A stretch of DNA of 64,000 bases. Source: Saccharothrix violaceirubra. Lineage in GTDB: Bacteria > Actinomycetota > Actinomycetes > Mycobacteriales > Pseudonocardiaceae. Shown piece by piece: positions 51,435 through 59,399 of this stretch. The notes under the pieces are model-generated. The model ran no database searches, was not told the DNA's origin, and saw only the letters and a program-made list of their open reading frames with translations. Numbering within the stretch: the stretch's first letter is position 1; each line of letters starts with the position of its first letter. Both the position numbers and the translations under genes were made by a program. The stretch lies in the NCBI RefSeq assembly GCF_014203755.1, contig NZ_JACHJS010000001.1, forward strand, positions 2,790,001-2,854,000, given 5' to 3'.

Positions 51435-54400
51435 ATGACCGTGTCCCCGCGTTATCGGCACACCGGCCTCGTGCTGGCCCGCGTCACCACCGACCCCGGC
51501 GATCTCGACCCGGTTACGCAGACGGACCCGGCGGACCCGGTCGCGGTGGAACAGGACGGCCGTGCGTGGCTGGCGAAAGTGTGGGCGCGCCCGGAGGCCC
51601 GCGACGCGCTGACGCTGGCCAGCCCCGTCCTGGGCGCGCGCCTGGACCGGATCCTGGGAGAGGACACAAGCACGCCCACGGCGAAGGAGTTACGCCGTGC
51701 CGTGGTCTCCGTGGCGTCCTACCTGCTGCGCTGGCAGCGCCGGGCGACGCCGTTCGGTCTGTTCGCCGGGGTCGGGCCGGTCGCTGTCGGACCCGCGACC
51801 GCCGAGGTGGGAACACGTCACCGGGCCGTGGCGCGGGCCGACGGAGAATGGCTCACCACGCTGATCGACAGACTCGACCGACACCCCGGCCTGCGCCCAC
51901 GCCTGACGGTCGTGGTCGACACCGCGCGGATCGTGCGGGACGGGCGGGTGATCGTGCACCGGCGGGCCGAGGTCGGGGCCTCCGCACCGGGGCCGCTGCG
52001 GGAGTCGTCGGTCCGGCTCACCCGCCCGGTGCAGTACGTGCTGACCGCAGCCGGTTCCCCGGTCCGCTTCGACACGCTCGCGGAGAAGACGTCCGTCCGC
52101 TTCCCCTCCGCGTCCCCGGACAAAGTCCACGCACTGCTGCACGGCCTGGTCGACGCCGGTGTCCTGATCACGAGCCTGCGGCCCCCGACGACCGGCGTCG
52201 ACGCCTTGTCCCACCTGATCGGCGCCCTGCACGCGGCCCAAGCGTGCACCCTGGACGACCTCGCCGCGCCACTGCGCGAACTCGACGCGATCCGCGCCGA
52301 TCTCGCCCGGCACAACAACGCCGGCGACCCCGCACAGGCCCGCCGGATCCGCGCGGCGGTCGCCGCACGCATGACCGCCCTGGCTCCCGGGGTGGGTCAT
52401 GCGCTGGCCGCCGACGTGCGCCTCGACGCCACGATCGCCGTCCCCGAGCGGGTGCTCGACGAGGCGGCGCGCGCCGCCACGGTGCTGCTGCGGACCGGCA
52501 CCCGACCCTTCGGGTCGGCCGCGTGGCTGGACTACCACGCCCGGTTCCGCGCCCGCTACGGTCCCGGCGCGTTGGTGCCAGTGCGCGACCTGGTCGCCGA
52601 CTCCGGTCTCGGTTACCCGGCCGGCTATCTCGGCGCGCCCCGCGCCCGACCCGCGTGGCGTGTGCTGACCGACCGCGACGCCGCCCTCCTGGCGCTGATC
52701 CAGCAGGCCACCCTGACCGGGGCGCGGGAGGTCGAGTTGGCCGACGCCGACGTCCAGGCACTGACCGTCGGCGAACACGTCGACACCGTCGCGCCCCAGC
52801 GGATCGAACTGGGCGCCGAGGTGCACGCCCCGTCGACCGAGGCGATCGACCGAGGCGAGTTCCGGCTCCGCATCACCGCCGCGCCGCCCGCCCACACCAG
52901 CATGGCCGGACGGTTCGCCCATCTGCTCGACGACGCCGACCGTGCCCGCCTGGCCGCCACCTACACCGCCGGACCGGCGCAGCCCCCGAGCCGAGAGGTG
53001 TTCGACACGGCGGTGGCGGTGCAGTTGTCCTTCCCGCCACGCCGCCCGCACAACGAGAACGTGGTGCGGGTGCCGCCGCTGCTCGACGACGTCGTGTCGC
53101 TGTCCGAGCACCCAGGGCATCCCGATCCGGCCCGCCCCGACCCCACCGTCATCGAGGTGGACGACCTGGCGGTCACCGCCGATGCCGAGCAGATGTACCT
53201 GGTGCAGGTCTCCACCGGTCGGCGGGTGATGCCCCGCATCCCGCACGCCCTGGACACCGCCGTGCAAAGCCCGCCGCTGGCCCGGTTCCTCGCCGAGGTC
53301 GCCGACGCCCGCAGCGCGGTGTTCCGCGGCTTCGACCTCGGCGCCGCCCGCGTCCTGCCCTACGTGCCGCGCATCCGCTACCGACGCACGGTGTTGTCCG
53401 CCGCCCGCTGGATCCTCACCGCCGCCGACCTCGACACCCGCCCCGAAGCCGACCATCCCGAAACCGACCGCCCCGGAGCCGTGGACGGCGAGCAGCCGTT
53501 GCGGTCGTGGCGGCAACGGTGGGGCGTACCGGCACGCGTGGTGCTGGTCCAGGGAGAGCTGCGCCTGCCTGTGGACCTTGACCACGTACTGGATCGCGCG
53601 TTGCTGTACACCCGTCTGGAGCGCACCGGCCGGATCGAGTTGCACGAGGACGGCCCGCCGGACGGGCACGACTGGATCGGGCGACCGGCGGAGCTGCTGA
53701 TCCCGATGACCGCGATCACCCCGCCCACACGGCCCCTGCCTGCCACCGCGGCACCCGATGCCGTTCTCCAGCCCGGCGATTCCGCCGTGGTCCACGCGCA
53801 ACTGGCGGGCAACCCGGCTCGATTCGACGAAATCCTCACCACGCACCTGCCCCGGTTCGTCTCCGAACTCCACGACCCGCGTGACCCGGACCCATCGGTC
53901 CGGTCCTGGTGGGTGCGGCGGCACCGCGACATGATCCGGCCCGAAACCGATCACCACCTCGCCCTGTTCCTGCGCCTGAGCGACCCGCGGCACTACGGAG
54001 CCCTCGCCGCCCGCCTGGCCGCGTTCGCGGCCGACCTGGACTCCCGGGGACTTCCCGGCCAGCTCACCCTCGCCCCGATGCCGCAGCACCCCGCCCGCTA
54101 CGGCCACGGCCCCGCACTGGCGGCGGCCGAGCAGGTGTTCGCCACCGACACCACGGCCGCCATCACGCAGCTCGCCGCGGCGCGGGAATCAGGGATTCCG
54201 GCCCAGGCCCTGGCCGCTGCCTCGATGGCCCACCTGGCCGCCGCGTTCGCGCCCGACCCGGTGGCCGGGCACCGGGCGCTGCTGGAATGCCTGCGTCAGG
54301 AGCGCGGTCCACTGGATCGGGTCCTGCGCGACCGGGCGCTCGCCGTGGCGGACCCCGAACGGAAGTACCGCGCCGTTCGCGCTCTGCCGGGCGGACAGAC

Positions 54401-54614
54401 GGTCGTCGACGCCTGGCACGCCCGCGACACCGCACTGGGCGCCTACCACCGTGCGCTGGTCCAGCAGGACCGCGACCCTGGCACGGTGTTGCGCACGCTG
54501 CTGCACGAGCACCACATCCGCGCCGTCGGCGTCGAGCCGGCCTTCGAGAAGGAGACCGGACGACTCGCCCGCGCCGTCGCGCTGCGCCATCTCGCCCTGG
54601 CCGGCGCCCGATGA
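51435..54614 (+). CDS. lanB: Class I lantibiotic dehydratase (LanB)
   Basis: 1,059 residues, full length. The N-terminal glutamylation domain (about 1-720) has LRRAVVSVASYLLRWQRRAT, then PFGLFAGVGPV, the tRNA-binding region typical of LanB, and later ENVVRVPPLLDDVVSL. The C-terminal elimination domain (about 770-1050) has FVSELHDPRDPDPSVRSWWV, RRHRDMIRPE. It activates Ser/Thr with glutamyl-tRNA and eliminates glutamate to dehydro residues in the FxLD precursor. GAGGAGAACG precedes the ATG. The stop overlaps the LanC start (ATGA). Confidence 0.93.
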   Translation: MTVSPRYRHTGLVLARVTTDPGDLDPVTQTDPADPVAVEQDGRAWLAKVWARPEARDALTLASPVLGARLDRILGEDTSTPTAKELRRAVVSVASYLLRWQRRATPFGLFAGVGPVAVGPATAEVGTRHRAVARADGEWLTTLIDRLDRHPGLRPRLTVVVDTARIVRDGRVIVHRRAEVGASAPGPLRESSVRLTRPVQYVLTAAGSPVRFDTLAEKTSVRFPSASPDKVHALLHGLVDAGVLITSLRPPTTGVDALSHLIGALHAAQACTLDDLAAPLRELDAIRADLARHNNAGDPAQARRIRAAVAARMTALAPGVGHALAADVRLDATIAVPERVLDEAARAATVLLRTGTRPFGSAAWLDYHARFRARYGPGALVPVRDLVADSGLGYPAGYLGAPRARPAWRVLTDRDAALLALIQQATLTGAREVELADADVQALTVGEHVDTVAPQRIELGAEVHAPSTEAIDRGEFRLRITAAPPAHTSMAGRFAHLLDDADRARLAATYTAGPAQPPSREVFDTAVAVQLSFPPRRPHNENVVRVPPLLDDVVSLSEHPGHPDPARPDPTVIEVDDLAVTADAEQMYLVQVSTGRRVMPRIPHALDTAVQSPPLARFLAEVADARSAVFRGFDLGAARVLPYVPRIRYRRTVLSAARWILTAADLDTRPEADHPETDRPGAVDGEQPLRSWRQRWGVPARVVLVQGELRLPVDLDHVLDRALLYTRLERTGRIELHEDGPPDGHDWIGRPAELLIPMTAITPPTRPLPATAAPDAVLQPGDSAVVHAQLAGNPARFDEILTTHLPRFVSELHDPRDPDPSVRSWWVRRHRDMIRPETDHHLALFLRLSDPRHYGALAARLAAFAADLDSRGLPGQLTLAPMPQHPARYGHGPALAAAEQVFATDTTAAITQLAAARESGIPAQALAAASMAHLAAAFAPDPVAGHRALLECLRQERGPLDRVLRDRALAVADPERKYRAVRALPGGQTVVDAWHARDTALGAYHRALVQQDRDPGTVLRTLLHEHHIRAVGVEPAFEKETGRLARAVALRHLALAGAR

Positions 54615-55819
54615 GCGCCGAGGCGAACCTCCGCCCGGACAACGGCGAGGTGACCCTGACCCGCGGCGAGGTGACCGGCCAGTCTCTGGCCCGTGGCGCG
54701 GTGGGAACCGCGCTGCTGCACGTCGAACGCGCCCGGACCGGCTCCGGCAGGTGGGAGACCGCGCAGGCCCACATCCGGCGGGTGGTGGCCGGGCCGGTCG
54801 ATGCCGCCGAGCACGCGGGCCTCTACTACGGGGCGCCCGCCGTCGCGTTCCTGCTGCACACGGTGTCAGACCGTCACCCCCGCCATTACACCGCCAGCCG
54901 GACGCTGGACGAACACGTGCTGCGCCTGACCCGGCAGCGGCTGGCCGGCGTTGCCACCCGCATCGACCGTGGTGGGTCTGCCACGTTCGGCGAGTACGAC
55001 CTGTTCTACGGGCTGACCGGCATCGGCGCACTGCTGCTGCGCCACCACCCCGACAGCGACGAACTGGCCGGAATCCTGCGGTACGCGGTCACACTGGCCA
55101 TCCGGCCGTGCCCCGAGGACGACGAACTGCCCGGCTGGTGGGTGGCGCACGACCCGGACGAGATCCTGCCGACCCCTGGCGGGCACGCGAACTTCGGCAT
55201 GGCCCACGGCGCGGCCGGCCTCCTGTCCTTCCTCGCCCTGGCCACCCTGAACGGGACTGTGGTCGACGACCAGCACGAGGCGATCGCCGCGCTCACCGCG
55301 TGGTTCGACCGGTGGCGGCAGGACGGACCGGACGGCCCCTGGTGGCCGCAGTGGATCACCCGCGGGGAACTGCGCGCCGGCCGCCCCGCCCACCCCCATC
55401 CCGGCCGGCCCTCCTGGTGTTACGGGACGGTCGGCATCGCCCGCGCCCAGCAACTGGCCGCCCTGGCCACCGACGACCCGCGACGCCGGCAGACCGCCGA
55501 GGACACCCTGGCCGCCGGCCTGGCCGACACCCATCTCGACCGGATCACCGAGCCGGGCCTGTGCCACGGCATCGCCGGGATCTACCAGACCACCTATCGC
55601 GCCTCCCGCGACGCCCTCGGCCCCGCCCTCGCCCACCGGCTCCCTGCCCTGGCCGGTCGGCTCGCCCGGCACGCGCCGTCGCCCGACGAGGTCCCGGAGG
55701 ACGACGACGCAGCCACCGGTCTGCTGACCGGGCGTACCGGAACGGGCCTGGCGCTGGAGACCGCGCGGCACAGCACGCCGCCTCACACCGGATGGGACAC
55801 ATGCCTGCTGATCGCCTGA
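54611..55819 (+). CDS. lanC: Lanthionine cyclase (LanC)
   Basis: 402 residues from ATG 54611. Zinc ligands are Cys270 in SWCYGTVG and Cys318-His319 in GLCHGIAG, with the GxxHGxAG-type helical toroid repeats GMAHGAAGLLSFLALA and YGLTGIGALLLRH. It catalyses Cys addition to dehydro residues made by LanB. It is coupled at both ends: ATGA with LanB and a 19-bp overlap with the following SpaB_C-type gene. Confidence 0.92.
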   Translation: MSAEANLRPDNGEVTLTRGEVTGQSLARGAVGTALLHVERARTGSGRWETAQAHIRRVVAGPVDAAEHAGLYYGAPAVAFLLHTVSDRHPRHYTASRTLDEHVLRLTRQRLAGVATRIDRGGSATFGEYDLFYGLTGIGALLLRHHPDSDELAGILRYAVTLAIRPCPEDDELPGWWVAHDPDEILPTPGGHANFGMAHGAAGLLSFLALATLNGTVVDDQHEAIAALTAWFDRWRQDGPDGPWWPQWITRGELRAGRPAHPHPGRPSWCYGTVGIARAQQLAALATDDPRRRQTAEDTLAAGLADTHLDRITEPGLCHGIAGIYQTTYRASRDALGPALAHRLPALAGRLARHAPSPDEVPEDDDAATGLLTGRTGTGLALETARHSTPPHTGWDTCLLIA

Positions 55820-56781
55820 CCGCCACCTGCCGCACGGCCGCACCCGCCGAACTCGCCGCCGCCGTGCTGGCGGTCCTCGCGGGCGCCGATCCCGGCACCG
55901 TCGCGGCCGGCCACGACCTGGACTCGGCCGACCTCCACGACGCGGTGCGCACCTACCGGGCCGCCGGGCTCGCGGCACTGGAGAGCGCCGCCGAGAACAC
56001 CTGGTACCAGGTCCGGGTCCGGTTCGCCGACTGGTCGCACGCCGAGACCGCCGGCGCCACGACGCTCGGGCCCGCCCTGTACCGGCTCAGCGCCGACGGG
56101 GCGGTGGCCGGATGGTGGTTCCTGCGCAAACACCCCTGCTGGCGGCTGCGGCTGCTGCGCGCGGACACTGCGGCCGTCAACGGGGTGCTCGACGAGCTGG
56201 CCGACGCCGGAGTCGTCGCACGGTGGTGGCCGACGGTGTACGAGCCGGAGACCATCGCGTTCGGCGGCCCGGCCGGCATGGACACCGTCCACGACCTGTT
56301 CTGCGCCGACAGCGCCGGCGTGCTCGACTACCTGCGCCACGACGCCCCCGGCCTCGGCCGCCGGGAACTCTCCATCCTGCTGCTGAGCGGGCTGATGCGC
56401 GCCGCCGGGCTGGACACGTTCGAGTGCGGCGACGTGTTCGACCGGGTCGCCCGGCTACGCCCCGCGCCCACCGACGCCGACACGACGCGCACCGGCACAC
56501 TCGTGGACAACCTGCGCGTGCTCCTGTCGATCACCGACCTCGCCGACAGCGAGCTGTTCACGCCCGGCGGGCCGGTCGCGCACGCCGCGCCGTGGCTCGC
56601 CGCGTTGCGCACCGCCGGCCAACGACTCGGCCACGACGCCGCGAACGGCGTCCTGGACCGCGGCCTCCGAGCGATCCTCACCCACTTGGTGATCTTCCAC
56701 TGGAACCGATTCGGCCTCTCGGCCACCAGCCAGGGCATCCTCGCCCGTGCGGCGAGCACCGCTCTGCTGCCTCGAAGCTGA
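55801..56781 (+). CDS. Stand-alone SpaB_C-type ('thiopeptide-type bacteriocin biosynthesis') protein
   Basis: 326 residues from ATG 55801. WYQVRVRFADWSHAETAGAT, WFLRKHPCWRLRLL, WWPTVYEPETIAFGG and LTHLVIFHWNRFGLS match the SpaB_C/thiopeptide-type elimination family. LanB here already has such a domain, so this extra copy may act on a second modification step, help substrate handling, or be a scaffold. In FxLD clusters a second SpaB_C protein is common. It is the last gene of the coupled lanB-lanC run. Confidence 0.88.
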   Translation: MPADRLTATCRTAAPAELAAAVLAVLAGADPGTVAAGHDLDSADLHDAVRTYRAAGLAALESAAENTWYQVRVRFADWSHAETAGATTLGPALYRLSADGAVAGWWFLRKHPCWRLRLLRADTAAVNGVLDELADAGVVARWWPTVYEPETIAFGGPAGMDTVHDLFCADSAGVLDYLRHDAPGLGRRELSILLLSGLMRAAGLDTFECGDVFDRVARLRPAPTDADTTRTGTLVDNLRVLLSITDLADSELFTPGGPVAHAAPWLAALRTAGQRLGHDAANGVLDRGLRAILTHLVIFHWNRFGLSATSQGILARAASTALLPRS

Positions 56782-56869
56782 CGATGACCCCCGCGCCGAA
56801 CACACCCACACCAACGACCGTGATCCACCGCTTCCCGCTGCTGGGCGGCCCCTGACCGCCTGCCTGTAC

Positions 56870-57042
56870 TTGCCCGAACGCGTCCAGGAAATCGCCGCTG
56901 GTTTCCGCGCCGCCGGACACGACGCCGGCGACCGGTTGGCCGCCGGCGTCGAGGAGCTTGTTGACGAACTGGGCGATCTCGTTCCGGCTGCGCAGCACGG
57001 CGGCTGAAGGTCGTTGTGGCAGAAGGCTTCCAGATGGACCAC
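56870..57042 (-). pseudogene. Imm1-like immunity gene remnant
   Basis: GTG at 57042 opens VVHLEAFCHNDLQPP. One base later in register a second frame gives VLRSRNEIAQFVNKLLDAGG, QPVAGVVSGG. This parallels the intact gene at 57769 (THLEAVYHNDRPVSVLRDRE, DVARFVQELLAADW). The last part loses similarity near 56870. It is a third, broken copy of the array. Confidence 0.6.
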
Positions 57043-57085
57043 ATCGGGTCGCTTTCCACGTCGGCGTTGTGACGCACAGAGTCGT

Positions 57086-57601
57086 TCAGAGGGTGATTTC
57101 TGAGTCTTGCCAGTCCACACAGGTCGGCCGTTGGGCAGTGATCATGAGTTCCAGCAGGGCCGTGCGCAACCGTTCCAGCGGGATCGCCGCGTTTCGGGGG
57201 AACTCCGTGCGAGTGTCGACGTCGACGTAGAGCGGCTTTCCCGGCGTTCGGCTGTCGTTCGTCGTGGTGTCGGCCCGGGAGACCCACCCGCGTAGGTACT
57301 GTGTCGTTTCCGCGTCGTCGTGGGAGCGGGTGTTGTGCGGGACGAAGTCGGGCGTGCCGGCGGTGTGGATCGCAGCGACCTGGATGTCCGGGTCGATGTC
57401 GAACTTGAGCTGGTGGTTGGGCAGCTCACGGCGTCCGTTGGTGGGGCGGTCCCGAACGTAGACCACGGTGGGGTGTGGCTGTGGGTTGGTGGTGATGTCG
57501 TGGAGCACCCGGGTCAGATCGGCTTCCGTGCGCATGGTGACGGAGTCACAGCCGTGAGGGTTGTCGGCGGTGAAGTAGTACACGTCGATCGCGTGGTTCA
57601 C
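57086..57601 (-). CDS. Imm1-family immunity protein
   Basis: 171 residues from GTG 57601, with GGGAGGAA seven bases upstream. NHAIDVYYFTADNPHGCDSV, LTRVLHDITTNPQPHPTVVY, LKFDIDPDIQVAAIH, YVDVDTRTEFPRNAAIPLER and LLELMITAQRPTCVDWQDS fit the Imm1 pattern, a cytoplasmic antidote family for polymorphic or contact-dependent toxins. It is paralogous to the next gene upstream. No toxin gene is beside it. Confidence 0.8.
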   Translation of the reverse strand: MNHAIDVYYFTADNPHGCDSVTMRTEADLTRVLHDITTNPQPHPTVVYVRDRPTNGRRELPNHQLKFDIDPDIQVAAIHTAGTPDFVPHNTRSHDDAETTQYLRGWVSRADTTTNDSRTPGKPLYVDVDTRTEFPRNAAIPLERLRTALLELMITAQRPTCVDWQDSEITL

Positions 57602-57768
57602 GGGTCGTTCCTCCCGGTGAAGGTCTCCGACCCTACGGGGGTATTGGTCTACATGCGTCCTGGATTGTGGATTGTTGTTCCGCGCCGCTGTGGGCCTGGA
57701 GGCGTGAGGTTCACCACCGAACGGTGGATGGTCGGAGTGCTCACTGACTCGCCACGGTTGAGCGCTGT

Positions 57769-58197
57769 TCAGTCGAGCTGGTCGGTCGCTTCCTGCCACG
57801 CGACGCAGTGTGGACGTTGCCCTCCGGTCCCGAGTAACTCGTCGAGCGCGTCGTGGATGAGGTGCAGGCGGACTTCGGAGTCCGCGGGGAAGTCGTGCCC
57901 GGTGTCGAAGTAGACGTAGACGACGCCGCCCCGATTGGTGCGGTCGCCTCTGCTGTACCAGGTGCCTTCGTCGTTGGTGTAGCGGAGGCCGCCCATGCCG
58001 GTGTCGGGGTCGACCCCGATGGTCAGTTCGTGGTCGGGGAACTCCTTCCTGTGGTCCGGGTCGACTGCGTGGACAGTGGCCGCAGAGTGCTCCCAGTCGG
58101 CGGCCAGAAGTTCCTGGACGAACCGGGCGACGTCCTCGCGGTCGCGGAGTACGGAGACGGGACGGTCGTTGTGGTAGACAGCTTCCAGGTGCGTCAC
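57769..58197 (-). CDS. Imm1-family immunity protein
   Basis: 142 residues from GTG 58197, with GGAGGAG upstream. THLEAVYHNDRPVSVLRDRE, HELTIGVDPDTGMGGLRYTN, YVYFDTGHDFPADSEVRLHL and HCVAWQEATDQLD match Imm1 and align along the whole length with its neighbour. First gene of the array. It probably neutralises a toxin made by kin or encoded elsewhere. Confidence 0.82.
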   Translation of the reverse strand: MTHLEAVYHNDRPVSVLRDREDVARFVQELLAADWEHSAATVHAVDPDHRKEFPDHELTIGVDPDTGMGGLRYTNDEGTWYSRGDRTNRGGVVYVYFDTGHDFPADSEVRLHLIHDALDELLGTGGQRPHCVAWQEATDQLD

Positions 58198-58363
58198 GTC
58201 AGGTGGCTCCTCCGTGACAGGTCTTGTGGCCGGTCGGCTGGTGGATCGTGATCGCCTGTCCGGTGCGCAGTATTCGGTTTCGTCCTTGCCGGTCGTTGTC
58301 GTCGAAGATCTGGGTGCTGTGACAGCTCTGGGGCTCTGTCGAACGCGAGCTTCTGGAGCGTGC

Positions 58364-59194
58364 TCAGGCGGGCTTGGTGGCCTTGAGCCCGTAGAGCAGC
58401 GGGATCTTGGGTTCCTCGGCGGGCAGGGTCCACCAGCCGTGGTCGTCCTCGGTCATGCGGGGCCAGCGGGGCCAGGGGAGTCGGTCGGTTTCGCGGAGGC
58501 TGGTGATGTGGAGGCCGGCGGCGATGAGGGCGTTGACGAGTTCGCCGATGCCGTGGCTCCACTCGTAGTTGGTGCGGTCATGGGGCAGGGGCGGGCCGTC
58601 GGTGTAGGTGTGGGTGCCGTCGTGTTCGGTGGGGCCGCGGCCTTCGAGGTAGTCGTGGCGCAACGTCAGCGTGTCGTCGTCCTGTGGAGTCGGGCCCAGT
58701 GCCCAGAGAACAGGGTGGAACTCGGCGATGTAGGCGAAGCCGCCGGGGCGCAGCAGGTCGGCGACGACGCGGGCCCAGCGGTGGAGGTCGGGGAGGTAGC
58801 AGAGGGCGCCTTTGGCGGTGTAGACGATGTCGAACCGGCCGGTGCCCAGGACTTCCGCGGCGTGGTGGACGTCGCCGTGGCGGTAGTCGATGTCGAGTCC
58901 GGCTTCGGTGGCGATGCGCTGGGCTTCGCGGATGGCGTTGTGGGCGAAGTCGAGTCCGGTGGTGCGGGCGCCGCGTCGGGCGAGGGCGAGGGTTTCGACG
59001 CCGAGGTGGCATTGGAGGTGGACGAGGTCGCGTCCGGCCAGGTCGCCGAGGTCGTCCCATTCGAAGTGGGCGAACCAGGTGTCGTTGTCGCGGATGCCGA
59101 TGCCGTAGAAGTCGCTGGCGACGTGGATGGGGGTGCGGGCCTCCCAGTTGCGTCGGTTGGCTTCGATCATCGCCTGCACGGTCGCGTCGGACAT
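58364..59194 (-). CDS. Class I SAM-dependent methyltransferase
   Basis: 276 residues from ATG 59194. SAM-binding region LVHLQCHLGVETLALARRGA, TTGLDFAHNAIREAQR, the GDVHHAAEVLG acidic loop, and FDIVYTAKGALCYLPDLHRW, VADLLRPGGFAYIAEFHPVL. Resembles small-molecule methyltransferases of the YcgJ/UbiE-like group. Substrate unknown. A longer in-frame ATG at 59227 exists. It is next to the Imm1 array but in a separate transcription unit. Confidence 0.87.
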   Translation of the reverse strand: MSDATVQAMIEANRRNWEARTPIHVASDFYGIGIRDNDTWFAHFEWDDLGDLAGRDLVHLQCHLGVETLALARRGARTTGLDFAHNAIREAQRIATEAGLDIDYRHGDVHHAAEVLGTGRFDIVYTAKGALCYLPDLHRWARVVADLLRPGGFAYIAEFHPVLWALGPTPQDDDTLTLRHDYLEGRGPTEHDGTHTYTDGPPLPHDRTNYEWSHGIGELVNALIAAGLHITSLRETDRLPWPRWPRMTEDDHGWWTLPAEEPKIPLLYGLKATKPA

Positions 59195-59399
59195 GCGCCC
59201 AGAAGTAGCAGAGTCCAGTGCGGACAAGGGGTTTCGTCACTCGTCCGAGTGATGCGGCCCGACAAGACATTCCCGGCGTGTCGCCTTGGTCGGACGTCGG
59301 TTGCCCGAAGGTGCCCTGGGATTGCCCTCGTGCTGTCCGGTGGGGCCTCCTGGGATCCGGGTGGTGTGGGGAGGCTGGGGGCCGGGCGGAGGTGTCGGG

